Shown: positions 27,587 through 36,755, numbered from the stretch's first letter. The stretch is DNA of 64,000 nt from Deltaproteobacteria bacterium HGW-Deltaproteobacteria-18 (GCA_002841885.1 PHBE01000006.1:1-64000), one strand, 5' to 3'. A program made the numbers and translations. The notes: generated by a model from the letters alone, not told the origin.

Positions 27587-28261
27587 TTATTCCCCTCTGA
27601 AGACATGCGGGAACAGAAAAAGTGCCGCACCCGCAAAAACTGCGTCGAACGCCAAGACAAGTCCGAACCAATCCGCGACCCCGGCCATCGACGCACCCTG
27701 CATCAGTCCGACCCCGATGCGAATTCCGCCGAGAAGAAGCGGTATCTGCAACGGAAACACGATGATGGTCAAAAGAGCGTCCTTGGCCCCCTGGCCCTGC
27801 CCCATGGCTCCGATGAGGCCGCCGAGCACGCACAGGCCGACATCCACCCCAAGCACCATGAGCATGAGCCCGGACAGGTTGCCGCCGGGGTCGAGGCCGA
27901 GAAAGACCAGGGCCGCCGGAAAAAAGAAAACCTGACACAGCAGAAGCAGCAAAAAGCCCGCCAGGGTCTTGCCCAGCCACAATCCCTGCACCGGCAGAGG
28001 GGAAAGGAGCAGGGCCGTGGCGGTGTCGTTCTCTTCCTCGAAACGAAAAAGCAGGGAAAAAATCAGGACCACCCCAAAAGAGCTGCACAGCCAGAAGATG
28101 GCCATGGCCTGCTGGGCGGAAAATCGCTCGCCCGGAGCGGCCGACAGACTGAAAATGAATACCAGCAGAAGCCCGAGCAACACGGCCTGAACCGGGCCCT
28201 GCCCACCCGCGAAGGCCAGACGCAGATCCTTGCGGGCGATGGCCAGTGAGGACGTGATCAC
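27587..28261 (-). CDS. ccmB: Haem exporter permease CcmB
   Basis: 224-residue permease with six membrane segments. The N-terminal RKDLRLAF and the FEEENDTATALLLSPLPV loop match the CcmB family. With CcmA it forms an ABC complex needed to release holo-CcmE. The start overlaps the ccmA stop (ATGA). Confidence 0.92.
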   Translation of the reverse strand: MITSSLAIARKDLRLAFAGGQGPVQAVLLGLLLVFIFSLSAAPGERFSAQQAMAIFWLCSSFGVVLIFSLLFRFEEENDTATALLLSPLPVQGLWLGKTLAGFLLLLLCQVFFFPAALVFLGLDPGGNLSGLMLMVLGVDVGLCVLGGLIGAMGQGQGAKDALLTIIVFPLQIPLLLGGIRIGVGLMQGASMAGVADWFGLVLAFDAVFAGAALFLFPHVFRGE

Positions 28262-28914
28262 AGTGCCTCCGGGGCAAACCCATGCGCCGGGCCGAAATAG
28301 TTCATGCCGCGTCCGCCAAGTCCCAGGACCATGTCGGCGCGGCCGAGGTCGCGGTCCAGGTCGTGGGAGATCCAGACGATTCCCGCGCCCCGGGTTCTGG
28401 CCTTCTCCAATTCGCCATGCAGCAAGGCCTGTGAAGCCGCATCAAGGCCGGTGGATGGCTCATCCAGAAAGAGGAGCTCAGGTTCGACCAGGAGGACCCT
28501 CGCCAGGGACAGCCGCTGGGCCATGCCACGGGAAAACGTGCCCGCCGCCTCCAGGGCAAATCCCTTGAGCCCGACCCGGTCCAGCAGTCCGAGCAGGGCT
28601 GCGTCGTCGAGGCCACGCCCGTAGACGCTGTTCCAGAACTCAAGGTTCCCCAGGGCCGAGAGCGCCGGATAGACAAAGGTCTGATGCCCCATGAAGGCCA
28701 TGGCCCGATCCCGGACCCTGCGCTCCACCGTACCTGCCCGGGGCGGGGTCAGGCCGGCCATGATTTTCAGGAGCGTAGTCTTGCCCGCGCCGTTTGGCCC
28801 GGCCACGAGCAAGATGCTGCCCGGGCCCAGTTCGCAGGACACGCCCTTGAAAATCAGGCGGGAGCCAAAAAAATGGCTGACTCCGCGCAGGGTTAACAGG
28901 GAACCTGAACTCAT
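28258..28914 (-). CDS. ccmA: Haem exporter ATPase CcmA
   Basis: 218-residue ABC ATPase: Walker A GPNGAGKTT (about 38-46), signature FSRGMAQRLSLAR, Walker B LLFLDEPSTGLD and switch ISHD. The start at 28914 overlaps the ccmF stop (ATGA); an earlier in-frame start exists but would lie in ccmF and adds no homology. Confidence 0.92.
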   Translation of the reverse strand: MSSGSLLTLRGVSHFFGSRLIFKGVSCELGPGSILLVAGPNGAGKTTLLKIMAGLTPPRAGTVERRVRDRAMAFMGHQTFVYPALSALGNLEFWNSVYGRGLDDAALLGLLDRVGLKGFALEAAGTFSRGMAQRLSLARVLLVEPELLFLDEPSTGLDAASQALLHGELEKARTRGAGIVWISHDLDRDLGRADMVLGLGGRGMNYFGPAHGFAPEAL

Positions 28915-30797
28915 CCTCGGCGCTCGATCTTTCTCCAGCACAAGAACGCGATCAGACATGACAGGGTGCCGCCGATCCAGATCCAGTTGACCAGAGGGTT
29001 GACGCTCACCTTCAGGCTGACCGTGCCCTGCTCGTCGAAGCCGAGCAGCGTGGCATATATTTCCTCGCCCAGGGACGGGATGACCGAAACCTCGGCAAAG
29101 GTCGACTGCTCGAAGTTGCGGTACAACCGCTTCTCCGGCGCCAGGCTGCCCACGGACTTGCCGCCCTGGGTCACTGTCAGCAGGGCTGCGTGGGTGTCCA
29201 TGGCCGGATTGCCGTGATCGTGGGTCAGTTCGTTGAACATGATCTCATATGAGCCCACGGTCATGGACTGTCCTTTGCTCAGTACGGCCTCCGTCTCCAT
29301 CTTGTAGGGCCCGGAAAAAGCCACGCCGACAACCATCAGCGCCACGCCCATGTGCACGCCGTAAGCGCCCCATGAAGGCAGGAAGGCCCGGGCGCCCTTG
29401 TTGCGCACGAAGAAAAGGGCAATGGAAACCATCATCATGAAGCCCGAGACCGCCGAGAAAAGAGCCAGCGGCTGCGAGTAACCCAGCACGAACATGATCA
29501 CCGCCGCTCCTGCGCCAACGCCCAGAACCAGCCCCAGAGCCGCCTTGTCGTTGATTCCGCTTTTTTGCGAAAACCAGGGACAGATGGACATGATAAAGGC
29601 CAGCACGGCAAAAAGCGGCAGACAGACCCTGTTGTAGAAGCCGGCGTCAAGACCAACGGGATTGGCGCTCCACATGCTGCTCAGGACCGGCCAGAGCACG
29701 CCCAGGAAGACAATGCCGCCAAGGCACAGGAAGAGCCAGGAAGCCAGGAAGAGCATGCCCGGACGGCTGGCGAAGTCATCGATGTGCACGGAGTCGTCCT
29801 TGCGCTGGACCAGGCAAACGTAAACGGTCAGCAGCAACGTGGCGATCATGAAGACCAGGAGCGGGATACCCATGCGGCTGCCGCCGAAGGCGTGCAGGGA
29901 ATCGATCATGCCGCTGCGGACCACGAAGGTGGCGAAAAAGCAGAGCAGGAAGGTCAGGGCGACCATGAACACGTTGGTGCGCAGCAGCGACTTGCGCGTG
30001 CGGCCGACGATGGCGGTATGGATGAAGGCGGTACCGGCCAGCCAGGGGATGAGCGAGGCGTTCTCGACCGGGTCCCAGGCCCAGTAACCGCCCCAGCCAA
30101 GTTCCATGTAGGACCACCAGGCCCCGAGGATGATGCCCGAGGTCAGGAATATCCAGGCCACGATGTTCCAGTTGCGGCACAGTTCAAGCCACTCGCGGCT
30201 GTTGCCCGAAAGGCGGGAAGCCAGGGCCAGGCAAAAGGGAATGGTGTATCCGGCGTAGCCCAGGAAAAGAAGCGGAGGATGAAATATCATGCCCGGATTC
30301 TGCAGCAGGGGGTTGAGTCCCCGGCCTTCCGCCGGTACGGGATCGAGCTTCATGAAGGGGTTGCTCGGACCGGTCAGGGCGTAAAGGAAAAAGATCTCGA
30401 CCAGGAAAAAGAGAATCCAGAAAAAAACCTTGGTCCTGCCGTCCAGCCGGGAATATCCGGGGGTGTAGATCATGCAGCAGCCCATGAGGGCCACGCACAG
30501 ATACCAGAACAGAAAGGAGCCGTTCTGCCCGGCCCAGAATGCCGTGACGGCATAAAACAGGGGCAGAAAGGTATCCGTGTAATCTCGGACATAGACGTAG
30601 GAGAAGTCACGGACCACCAGGGCCTGCACCAGAATGGCGGAGACCGCCAGGACCACGACGGTCAGCAGGATCTGGCCCTTTTCAAGCAGGGTGACGGTGT
30701 CGAAATCGTCTTTGAGGGCCTTCATCCCGGCCGTCGCGGTCAAGCCCACGGCGGCCAGCATGCTCAAGAGTAGTGCGGTGAAACTGATGGCGTGCAT
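28911..30797 (-). CDS. ccmF: Cytochrome c haem lyase subunit CcmF
   Basis: 628-residue polytopic membrane protein that attaches haem to apocytochromes c. The WWD haem motif is present as LGWGGYWAWDPVENASL (about 224-240), with GFWPVL-type and LLFLGYAGYTIPF regions before it. About fifteen membrane segments and a periplasmic C-terminal domain. It lies directly after ccmE. In a system without CcmG/CcmH, CcmF would handle apocytochrome and holo-CcmE with the TPR protein. Confidence 0.94.
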   Translation of the reverse strand: MHAISFTALLLSMLAAVGLTATAGMKALKDDFDTVTLLEKGQILLTVVVLAVSAILVQALVVRDFSYVYVRDYTDTFLPLFYAVTAFWAGQNGSFLFWYLCVALMGCCMIYTPGYSRLDGRTKVFFWILFFLVEIFFLYALTGPSNPFMKLDPVPAEGRGLNPLLQNPGMIFHPPLLFLGYAGYTIPFCLALASRLSGNSREWLELCRNWNIVAWIFLTSGIILGAWWSYMELGWGGYWAWDPVENASLIPWLAGTAFIHTAIVGRTRKSLLRTNVFMVALTFLLCFFATFVVRSGMIDSLHAFGGSRMGIPLLVFMIATLLLTVYVCLVQRKDDSVHIDDFASRPGMLFLASWLFLCLGGIVFLGVLWPVLSSMWSANPVGLDAGFYNRVCLPLFAVLAFIMSICPWFSQKSGINDKAALGLVLGVGAGAAVIMFVLGYSQPLALFSAVSGFMMMVSIALFFVRNKGARAFLPSWGAYGVHMGVALMVVGVAFSGPYKMETEAVLSKGQSMTVGSYEIMFNELTHDHGNPAMDTHAALLTVTQGGKSVGSLAPEKRLYRNFEQSTFAEVSVIPSLGEEIYATLLGFDEQGTVSLKVSVNPLVNWIWIGGTLSCLIAFLCWRKIERRG

Positions 30798-30854
30798 GAA
30801 ACGGGGTATCCTCGTGGAGGTTCTGGTTGCAAAAAATAAGTGAAAGAACCGGGA

Positions 30855-31298
30855 CTAGCTGGTGAATCCGGGGGGACGCATCTGGCCCTTTTCATTCTTT
30901 TCGTATTTGGAAGGGCACTTGGTCAGCAGCGTGGTGGCCTCGAACACCCGGGTGTCGGCCTTGAACGAGCCCTCAAGGATAACCTCGACGCCGGCCTTGA
31001 ACGTGTCGGGCACGGCCCCCCGGTAGTGAACGCGGATGACCTGACTCGGATCGTCCTTGTCCAAGGCGAAAAAGGACACCCCCATGGCCGTGGGGTCGTG
31101 CTCCACACCCTTTTCTGCCACCATGCCGAAAAGCCTGGCCTGGGAAAGCTTTTCCGCCGGCATGGCCAGGGCTTCGGATACATTGAGAAAATACACGGAA
31201 TTCTGGGACAGGCCACTGAAGAGAAGGTATCCTACGCCGGCGCCGACGAGCAGGACGGCGGCGAGGTACACCCATTTCTGATTTTTTGCAGTACTCAT
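30855..31298 (-). CDS. ccmE: Haem chaperone CcmE, cysteine variant
   Basis: 147 residues: one N-terminal membrane helix (about 9-29), then the periplasmic OB-fold. The family usually ends this domain with a histidine (HxxxY) that binds haem covalently. Here the aligned motif is CPSKY (128-132), so Cys128 replaces the His. This CxxxY form is known from Desulfovibrio and some archaea and goes with Ccm systems lacking CcmG and CcmH, which matches this operon. First gene of ccmEFABCD-TPR; 236 bases separate it from divergent gmhB. Confidence 0.92.
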   Translation of the reverse strand: MSTAKNQKWVYLAAVLLVGAGVGYLLFSGLSQNSVYFLNVSEALAMPAEKLSQARLFGMVAEKGVEHDPTAMGVSFFALDKDDPSQVIRVHYRGAVPDTFKAGVEVILEGSFKADTRVFEATTLLTKCPSKYEKNEKGQMRPPGFTS

Positions 31299-31535
31299 AA
31301 AGTCTCCGGTTTCATTGTGGCCCGGCTCCTAGCATGAACCGGCGCCACCTGTCACGACGCCTTGCGTGCCGTTTCGCACGCGCATATCCACAACCAGACC
31401 AGTTTCGTCAACATTTTCGTATGACAAATTTCAGACTTTTGACTCTCTCGGGCAGGATGGCCGGACCAGTCCATTTCCTTTCTTGACCTTGCTGCGCTTA
31501 CCGATCAAAAAAGCCCATCTTCAGCAAGGACAAAT

Positions 31536-32150
31536 ATGACAGGCATAGACACCATACTGCTCGACCGCGACGGCACCCTGATTGAAGAGCGCCACTACCT
31601 GAGCGAGCCCGCTCTGGTCGCGCTCATTCCCGGCGTGGCCGTTCCCATGCGCAGGCTGGCCGGACTTGGCTGCAGCTTCTATCTGGCCAGCAATCAGAGC
31701 GGCATCGGGCGCGGCCTCTTCAGCGAAGACGACTACCGCAGGGTGCACGCGCGCCTGGTGGAGCTGCTCCTGGCCGAAGGCATCGTCCTCGGCGGCGCCG
31801 CCCATTGCCCCCACTCCCCTGAAGACAAATGCGAGTGCCGCAAGCCTCGCGTCGGGATCTGGCAAAAACTGGCGGCTACCTACGGCCTGTCACCGGAGAA
31901 AACGGTCATGATCGGAGACAAGGTCGCCGACATACGCTTCGGTCAGGCCATCGGCTGCGCCGAAACGGTGCTGGTCCTGACCGGACATGGCTCCGATGCC
32001 GCCCGGGGCCTTGGCCTCGAGACATCCGGGCTCACGATGCAGCGCTGCTCCCCCGGACCGGACCGCCCGACCTGGCTGGCACGCGACCTTGGCTGCTACC
32101 TGGAGCATCTTGTGCAAAAAAAGGAACATGTGCATGCACATCGGATTTGA
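31536..32150 (+). CDS. gmhB: D-glycero-D-manno-heptose-1,7-bisphosphate 7-phosphatase
   Basis: HAD-family phosphatase in ADP-heptose synthesis for lipopolysaccharide core. 204 residues. Catalytic DRDGTL (10-15, Asp10 and Asp12), the second motif LASNQSGIG (about 51-59), the zinc-binding loop CPHSPEDKCECRKP (about 90-103) and MIGDKVADI. Histidinol-phosphatase is a related alternative; the neighbouring glycosyltransferases favour the heptose role. GCAAGGAC lies in front of the ATG. Confidence 0.85.
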   Translation: MTGIDTILLDRDGTLIEERHYLSEPALVALIPGVAVPMRRLAGLGCSFYLASNQSGIGRGLFSEDDYRRVHARLVELLLAEGIVLGGAAHCPHSPEDKCECRKPRVGIWQKLAATYGLSPEKTVMIGDKVADIRFGQAIGCAETVLVLTGHGSDAARGLGLETSGLTMQRCSPGPDRPTWLARDLGCYLEHLVQKKEHVHAHRI

Positions 32151-33264
32151 CGCCAAACGCTTTTTCAACAACCCGACAGGGCTGGGCAACTACGCCCGCA
32201 GCACCGTCTTCGGACTGGCGGAGCATTTTCCGGAGCACCGCTACACGTTATATGCTCAACGACTGTCCGGGCCATTTTGCACATTGCCCGCCTGCCACGG
32301 CCTGCATGTGCACGAAGCATGCCCGATTGGACGCATGTTTCCCGCCCTGTGGCGCAGCCTGGGCATTCCCCGCGAGGCGCGCACCCATGACCTGGACATT
32401 TATCATGGCCTCTCCCACGAACTCCCGCTGACCTCTTTCGGGCCGCGCACGCGCACCGTGGTCAGCATGCACGATCTGCTTTTCCTGACCCACCCTCATC
32501 TCTATCCCTGGATCGACAGGCAGCTCTACGCCTTCAAATACCGAAAAAGCTGCCTGCACGCGGACATGATTGTGGCCATCAGCCGCAAGACCGCCGACGA
32601 CGTGCACGAAATTTTCAAGATCCCCAGGGAGCGCATCCGTGTCGCCTATCAGAGCTGTTCCCCGGCCTTCTCCGTTGTCAGGGGGCAAGATGAACTGGAC
32701 AGGCTGCGCAGGGCCCACGACCTGCCCCAACGCTACGTACTGTTCGTCGGCTCCCTCATCCCCCGCAAGGGCGCCCAGACGCTCATCTCGGCCCTGGCGC
32801 TGCTGCCTTCGGCCGAGCGTCCGGATCTGGTCATCGTAGGCAAGGGCCCCCTTGAGTCGGCCCTGCGCGATCAGGCGCGGGCCGCAGGCCTTCTAGGCCG
32901 GGTCCATTTTCTCGGACAGGTCGCGGACGCGGACCTGCCCGGCCTGTACCAGCTGGCCGAGGCTTTTGCCTATCCTTCGGTGGGCGAAGGCTTCGGCATC
33001 CCGATCCTTGAGGCTCTGAGCAGCGGAATCCCGGTCATCACCTCCACCGGCTCCTGCTTTGCAGAACCCGGCGGCGACGCAGCCCTGTATACCACGCCGG
33101 GCGATGTGCCGGAACTGGCCCAGGCCCTGGCCAAGGTCCTGGGAGACAGCACCCTGCGTCAGGAAATGATCGCCCGGGGCGTGCTCCATGCCCAAAACTT
33201 TCACATCTCACGCACTTCGGCAGCCCTCATGCAGGTCTACGCCGATCTTTGCGCGCAAAGATAG
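32134..33264 (+). CDS. Glycosyltransferase family 4
   Basis: 376 residues, GT-B fold. N-terminal Gly/Asn loop FDAKRFFNNPTGLGNYAR (about 5-22) for acceptor binding, and the C-terminal donor site with GSLIPRKG and the EX7E motif in GEGFGIPILEA (about 290). The start at 32134 is preferred to the in-frame ATG at 32128, because AAGGA (32121-32125) is then eight bases away. It overlaps gmhB by 17 bases. Probably extends the lipopolysaccharide core or another surface glycan; donor and acceptor cannot be read from the sequence. Confidence 0.85.
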   Translation: MHIGFDAKRFFNNPTGLGNYARSTVFGLAEHFPEHRYTLYAQRLSGPFCTLPACHGLHVHEACPIGRMFPALWRSLGIPREARTHDLDIYHGLSHELPLTSFGPRTRTVVSMHDLLFLTHPHLYPWIDRQLYAFKYRKSCLHADMIVAISRKTADDVHEIFKIPRERIRVAYQSCSPAFSVVRGQDELDRLRRAHDLPQRYVLFVGSLIPRKGAQTLISALALLPSAERPDLVIVGKGPLESALRDQARAAGLLGRVHFLGQVADADLPGLYQLAEAFAYPSVGEGFGIPILEALSSGIPVITSTGSCFAEPGGDAALYTTPGDVPELAQALAKVLGDSTLRQEMIARGVLHAQNFHISRTSAALMQVYADLCAQR

Positions 33265-33276
33265 GAGCCCTTGCCC

Positions 33277-34284
33277 ATGTCCCTGCCTTTCAGCAACCAG
33301 GAATGCATGACCGTACGGCTGAGCGCCCTTGGCGACGCCATCCTGACCACAGGGGTGCTCGCATACTGGCATGAACAGGCCGGGTTAACCTTTCGGGTGC
33401 TGACCAGACCGGCCCTGGCTCCCGTCTTCGACAACCACCCGGCCGTGACCGGGATCATCGGAGTCCGCGATGAAGACCTGCGCGGCGCTAGCTGGATCAG
33501 GTTCTGCCGTGGGCTGGCCCGGGAATTTGGGCACCTGCCGCTGCTCGACCTGCACGTCAACCTGCGCACCATGCTGCTGCGCACGCTCTGGCCCGGGGCC
33601 ACGCGCACCTACCGCAAATTCTCGCTGAGCAGACGGCTGTTTCTGGCCACCAGGCACCCGCTCTTCGCCGCCAGACTCCGCCGCCTCAACGTCCCCCAGC
33701 GCTACTGCATGGCTCTGGGTCCGGAACCGGTGGACGCCCTTGCCCTGAAGCCCCGCATCTTTCTTTCCGAAAAAGAAAAAGCCGCTGCCCGTGAAACACT
33801 TTCACGTCTGGGATTCATGCGCCCCGTCGCCATCCATCCCTACGCCACCCACCCGGCCAAAACCCCGCGCCCCGAAGTCTGGCGAAATCTGATCCTGAAT
33901 CTCGAAGCCAATGGACAGCAGGTGCTCATCCTTGGCCGTCATGACCAGCCGCTCTATCCGCAGGCTCCGCACGACCTGACCAACGCCACCGACCTGCGCG
34001 CCACCTCCGCCCTGCTGTCCCTGTGCCGGGTCCTGGTCACCGGGGACTCCGGCCCCATGCACCTGGCCACGGCCGTGGACACGCCGGTTGTCGCCCTGTT
34101 CGGGCCGACGACAAGAGAATGGGGTTTTTACCCCTCGGGCCCGCATGACGTGGTCCACCAGAGCATCTGCCCCAAGGCTCCCTGCTCCCTGCACGGTCAG
34201 GACGCATGCGCTCTTGGCAACGCCTGCATGAAAGACATCTCGGAAAAACAGATCCTGGATCTGCTTTCATCCATCCCAGACTGA
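33277..34284 (+). CDS. Glycosyltransferase family 9 (heptosyltransferase-like)
   Basis: 335 residues of the WaaC/WaaF/WaaQ family, which add heptose from ADP-heptose to the lipopolysaccharide core on the cytoplasmic side of the inner membrane. N-terminal VRLSALGDAILTTGVL (about 13-28) and the diagnostic ADP-heptose site GDSGPMHLATAVDTPVVALFG (about 248-268) are visible. I use ATG 33277, nine bases after GGAG; an in-frame TTG at 33271 is possible. Third gene of the gmhB unit. Confidence 0.88.
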   Translation: MSLPFSNQECMTVRLSALGDAILTTGVLAYWHEQAGLTFRVLTRPALAPVFDNHPAVTGIIGVRDEDLRGASWIRFCRGLAREFGHLPLLDLHVNLRTMLLRTLWPGATRTYRKFSLSRRLFLATRHPLFAARLRRLNVPQRYCMALGPEPVDALALKPRIFLSEKEKAAARETLSRLGFMRPVAIHPYATHPAKTPRPEVWRNLILNLEANGQQVLILGRHDQPLYPQAPHDLTNATDLRATSALLSLCRVLVTGDSGPMHLATAVDTPVVALFGPTTREWGFYPSGPHDVVHQSICPKAPCSLHGQDACALGNACMKDISEKQILDLLSSIPD

Positions 34285-34331
34285 CCCAACTCCGTCTTTT
34301 TGTTGACGCCGGTCCTTGTTTTTAATAGGAA

Positions 34332-34342
34332 CAATTATCAAA
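34332..34342. promoter_or_regulatory. Motif shared by the perR and dfx upstream regions (copy 1)
   Basis: CAATTATCAAA, 20 bases before the perR start codon, contains ATTATC, the half-site of Fur/PerR-type boxes. The identical 11 bases occur at 34798-34808 before dfx. Autoregulation by PerR is a reasonable inference. Confidence 0.45.
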
Positions 34343-34361
34343 GTTTGACAGAGGTACCGAC

Positions 34362-34775
34362 ATGAAAGAACTATTGGGCAAAGACATGCGACTGACCAAT
34401 CAACGCAGGATCATCCTGGAAGAGCTCAAATCAGTGACCACCCACCCCACTGCCGACGAGATCTACGGAATGGTGCGACAGAAGATGCCCCGCATCAGCC
34501 TTGGCACCGTGTACCGCAATCTGGAGGTGCTCAGTTCGCTCGGCCTGGTTCGCAAACTCGAAAATGCGGCCGGCCAGAAGCGTTTTGACGGCGACGTGTC
34601 CCCCCATCATCATATCCGCTGCGAAGCATGCGGAAAGGTGGGAGACATCTTCGACGCTCCGGACATCTCGGGCATTGAGCAGGGGCTTGACACGGACTTC
34701 CTGATCACCGGCGTAAGCCTTGAATTCTCGGGGCTCTGCCCCCAGTGTCAGGCTGGAAAAAAGTTGACGCAGTAG
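34362..34775 (+). CDS. perR: Fur-family regulator, PerR-like
   Basis: 137-residue metal-dependent repressor: winged helix (about 1-80) with recognition region ISLGTVYRNLEVL, then a dimerisation domain with structural zinc site CEACG and CPQC. The metal-site acid in KRFDGD is Asp, as in PerR, where Fur usually has Glu, and the context (superoxide reductase, rubredoxin, oxygen reductase) also points to peroxide sensing. Peroxide would oxidise a metal-bound His and release the DNA. Followed by dfx after 103 bases. Confidence 0.85.
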   Translation: MKELLGKDMRLTNQRRIILEELKSVTTHPTADEIYGMVRQKMPRISLGTVYRNLEVLSSLGLVRKLENAAGQKRFDGDVSPHHHIRCEACGKVGDIFDAPDISGIEQGLDTDFLITGVSLEFSGLCPQCQAGKKLTQ

Positions 34776-34797
34776 TCCCATAGCGGCCAACATGTCC

Positions 34798-34833
34798 CAA
34801 TTATCAAAATCACTGGAACACTCAGCCGTTCCA
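34798..34833. promoter_or_regulatory. Candidate operator region of dfx
   Basis: Second copy of CAATTATCAAA (34798-34808), then an inverted repeat TGGAAC (34814-34819) / GTTCCA (34828-34833) spaced by eight bases. Both lie in the short gap between perR and dfx, so they are plausible repressor-binding sites. Confidence 0.4.
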
Positions 34834-34878
34834 TGGTAAGTGCTCGGGTAAATTCATACCACGAACATGGAGGAATAA

Positions 34879-35259
34879 ATGGCTCAAAGACTCGAAGTGT
34901 ACAAATGCGAACTATGTGGAAATATCGTTGAAGTGATGCATGGCGGCGCCGGAGCTCTGGTCTGTTGTGGTGAGGACATGAAGCTTCAGGTTGAAGGGAC
35001 AGTGGACGCGGCCCGGGAAAAACATGTCCCCGTCATCCACAAGACCGCCAATGGCTACAAGGTCGTGGTCGGCGAAGTCGCCCATCCCATGCTCGACGCC
35101 CATTATGTTGAATGGATCGAGCTTGTGGCTGACGGCAAGGTCTATCGCCAGTATCTCAACCCCGGCCAGGCCCCTGAAGCCGAATTCTGTATCACTGCGG
35201 AAAAAGTCACGGCCCGCGAATACTGCAACCTGCACGGACACTGGAAAATCGAAAACTAA
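34879..35259 (+). CDS. dfx: Desulfoferrodoxin (superoxide reductase)
   Basis: Reduces superoxide to peroxide without making O2. 126 residues, two-domain 2Fe type: desulforedoxin-like centre I ligands Cys10, Cys13, Cys29 and Cys30, and the catalytic Fe(His)4Cys centre II ligands His49, His69, His75, Cys116 and His119, with Lys48 next to the site; all are visible. GGAGGAATAA precedes the ATG. Rubredoxin, its usual electron donor, is encoded 15 bases later. Confidence 0.97.
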   Translation: MAQRLEVYKCELCGNIVEVMHGGAGALVCCGEDMKLQVEGTVDAAREKHVPVIHKTANGYKVVVGEVAHPMLDAHYVEWIELVADGKVYRQYLNPGQAPEAEFCITAEKVTAREYCNLHGHWKIEN

Positions 35260-35274
35260 AAGGAGTTACTCAGC

Positions 35275-35436
35275 ATGGATAAATACGTTTGCACCCTCTG
35301 CGGCTATGTTTACGACCCGGCCGTCGGCGACCCGGACAGCGGCGTCGCTCCCGGAACCAAGTTCGAGGACATTCCCGACGACTGGACCTGTCCCGTCTGC
35401 GGAGCCGGCAAGGAAGATTTCGCCAAGGAAAATTGA
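35275..35436 (+). CDS. rub: Rubredoxin
   Basis: 53-residue electron carrier with one Fe bound by four cysteines in CTLCG (6-10) and CPVCG (39-43), flanked by the usual aromatic residues (YVYDP, DDWTCP). Electrons from NAD(P)H:rubredoxin oxidoreductase pass through it to desulfoferrodoxin and to ROO. AAGGAG lies about nine bases upstream. A strong terminator follows the stop. Confidence 0.97.
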   Translation: MDKYVCTLCGYVYDPAVGDPDSGVAPGTKFEDIPDDWTCPVCGAGKEDFAKEN

Positions 35437-35442
35437 TCGACC

Positions 35443-35481
35443 AAGGCCAGCCCGCACGATCCGGGCTGGCCTTGTTTTTTT
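35443..35481 (+). terminator. Terminator after rubredoxin
   Basis: Perfect 12-bp stem AAGGCCAGCCCG (35443-35454) / CGGGCTGGCCTT (35462-35473), loop of seven, then a T-run at 35475-35481. It would end the dfx-rub message and make roo expression partly or fully independent. Confidence 0.85.
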
Positions 35482-35536
35482 CTACGCTCACCTCCCCGCC
35501 CAGGGCGGGGTCATCACGTTGTAAGGACAATTCCCA

Positions 35537-36745
35537 ATGCCTGTTACCGAAATCAAGAAAGACATCTACTGGGTCGGCGTCGTGGACTGGAACATCCACG
35601 ATTTCCACGGATACTCCAAATCTCCCCAGGGAACGACATATAACGCGTATCTGGTCATCGACGACAAGATCACCCTTTTCGACTCCGTTCCGGCCAAATT
35701 TCAGATGGACCTGTATCACCAGATCAGATCCATCATTCCGCTGGAAAAGATCGACTACATCGTCTGCAACCACATTGAACCCGACCACTCCGGGGCCATG
35801 CCCTTCCTGATGGAAAAGATTCAGCCCGAAAAGGTTTTCTGCTCCAAGATAGGGCATCGCATGCTTCTCGACCATTACCACCAGCCCGACTGGCCCTACC
35901 ATCCGGTGCAGACCGGCGACTCCATCAGCCTCGGCAAACGCACGGTGCAGTTCATCGAGACACGCATGCTGCACTGGCCTGACTCCATGTTCTCCTTCAT
36001 TCCCGAAGACAAGCTGCTCATCTCCAATGACGCTTTCGGGCAGAATATAGCCTCCAGCGAACGCTTCGACGACGAAATAGATCTGGCCATGCTCATGGCG
36101 GAGGCCTCCCACTACTATTTCAACATCGTCCTGCCTTTTTCCCCCCGGGTCATTGCGGTGCTCGACGATGTAGGCAAGCTGGGTCTTGACATCGACATGA
36201 TCGCACCGGACCACGGCATCATCTGGCGCTCCAATGTGCCGCTGATCCTTCAGGCCTACCGCGACTACGCCGAGCAGAAGCCAAACAAGAAGGCCCTCAT
36301 TGTCTATGACACCATGTGGCATTCCACGGAAAAGATGGCCAAGGCCATTGCCGAGGGACTCATGGAAGAAGGGGTCGCGGCCAGAATCATGCACCTCAAG
36401 CAGTACCACCATTCCGACGTCATGGGCGCACTGGCCGACGCCACCGGAATCATCTGCGGCTCCCCGACCCACAACAACGGCATCATGCCGCTGATGGCGG
36501 ACTTTCTGACCTACATGAAGGGCCTCAAGCCCCAGGGACGCGTCGGCGCAGCCTTCGCATCCTTTGGCTGGAGCGGCGAATCCCTGGGCGTCCTGACCGA
36601 GTGGCTCAAGTCGGCCAAGGTCGAGGTCGTCGAACCCGGAGTGAAGTGCAAGAACGTGCCGGACCACGCCAAGCTGGCCGAGTGCAAGGAACTGGGTCGT
36701 CAGGTTGGCAAGGCCATCGTCGCCAAAGTGGAAGCCGAGGCTTAA
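35537..36745 (+). CDS. roo: Rubredoxin:oxygen oxidoreductase (flavodiiron protein)
   Basis: Soluble terminal enzyme reducing O2 to water (and often NO to N2O) with electrons from rubredoxin. 402 residues: metallo-beta-lactamase-like di-iron domain with the ligand motif HIEPDH (about 79-84), further ligands in MLHWPDS, SNDAFGQ and APDHGI, then a flavodoxin domain (from about residue 253, ALIVYDTMWHSTEKMAKAI) binding FMN. Because of the terminator in front, its own promoter should lie in 35482-35536, where an 8-bp CCCCGCCC repeat also sits. Confidence 0.96.
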   Translation: MPVTEIKKDIYWVGVVDWNIHDFHGYSKSPQGTTYNAYLVIDDKITLFDSVPAKFQMDLYHQIRSIIPLEKIDYIVCNHIEPDHSGAMPFLMEKIQPEKVFCSKIGHRMLLDHYHQPDWPYHPVQTGDSISLGKRTVQFIETRMLHWPDSMFSFIPEDKLLISNDAFGQNIASSERFDDEIDLAMLMAEASHYYFNIVLPFSPRVIAVLDDVGKLGLDIDMIAPDHGIIWRSNVPLILQAYRDYAEQKPNKKALIVYDTMWHSTEKMAKAIAEGLMEEGVAARIMHLKQYHHSDVMGALADATGIICGSPTHNNGIMPLMADFLTYMKGLKPQGRVGAAFASFGWSGESLGVLTEWLKSAKVEVVEPGVKCKNVPDHAKLAECKELGRQVGKAIVAKVEAEA

Positions 36746-36755
36746 GATACGCACC

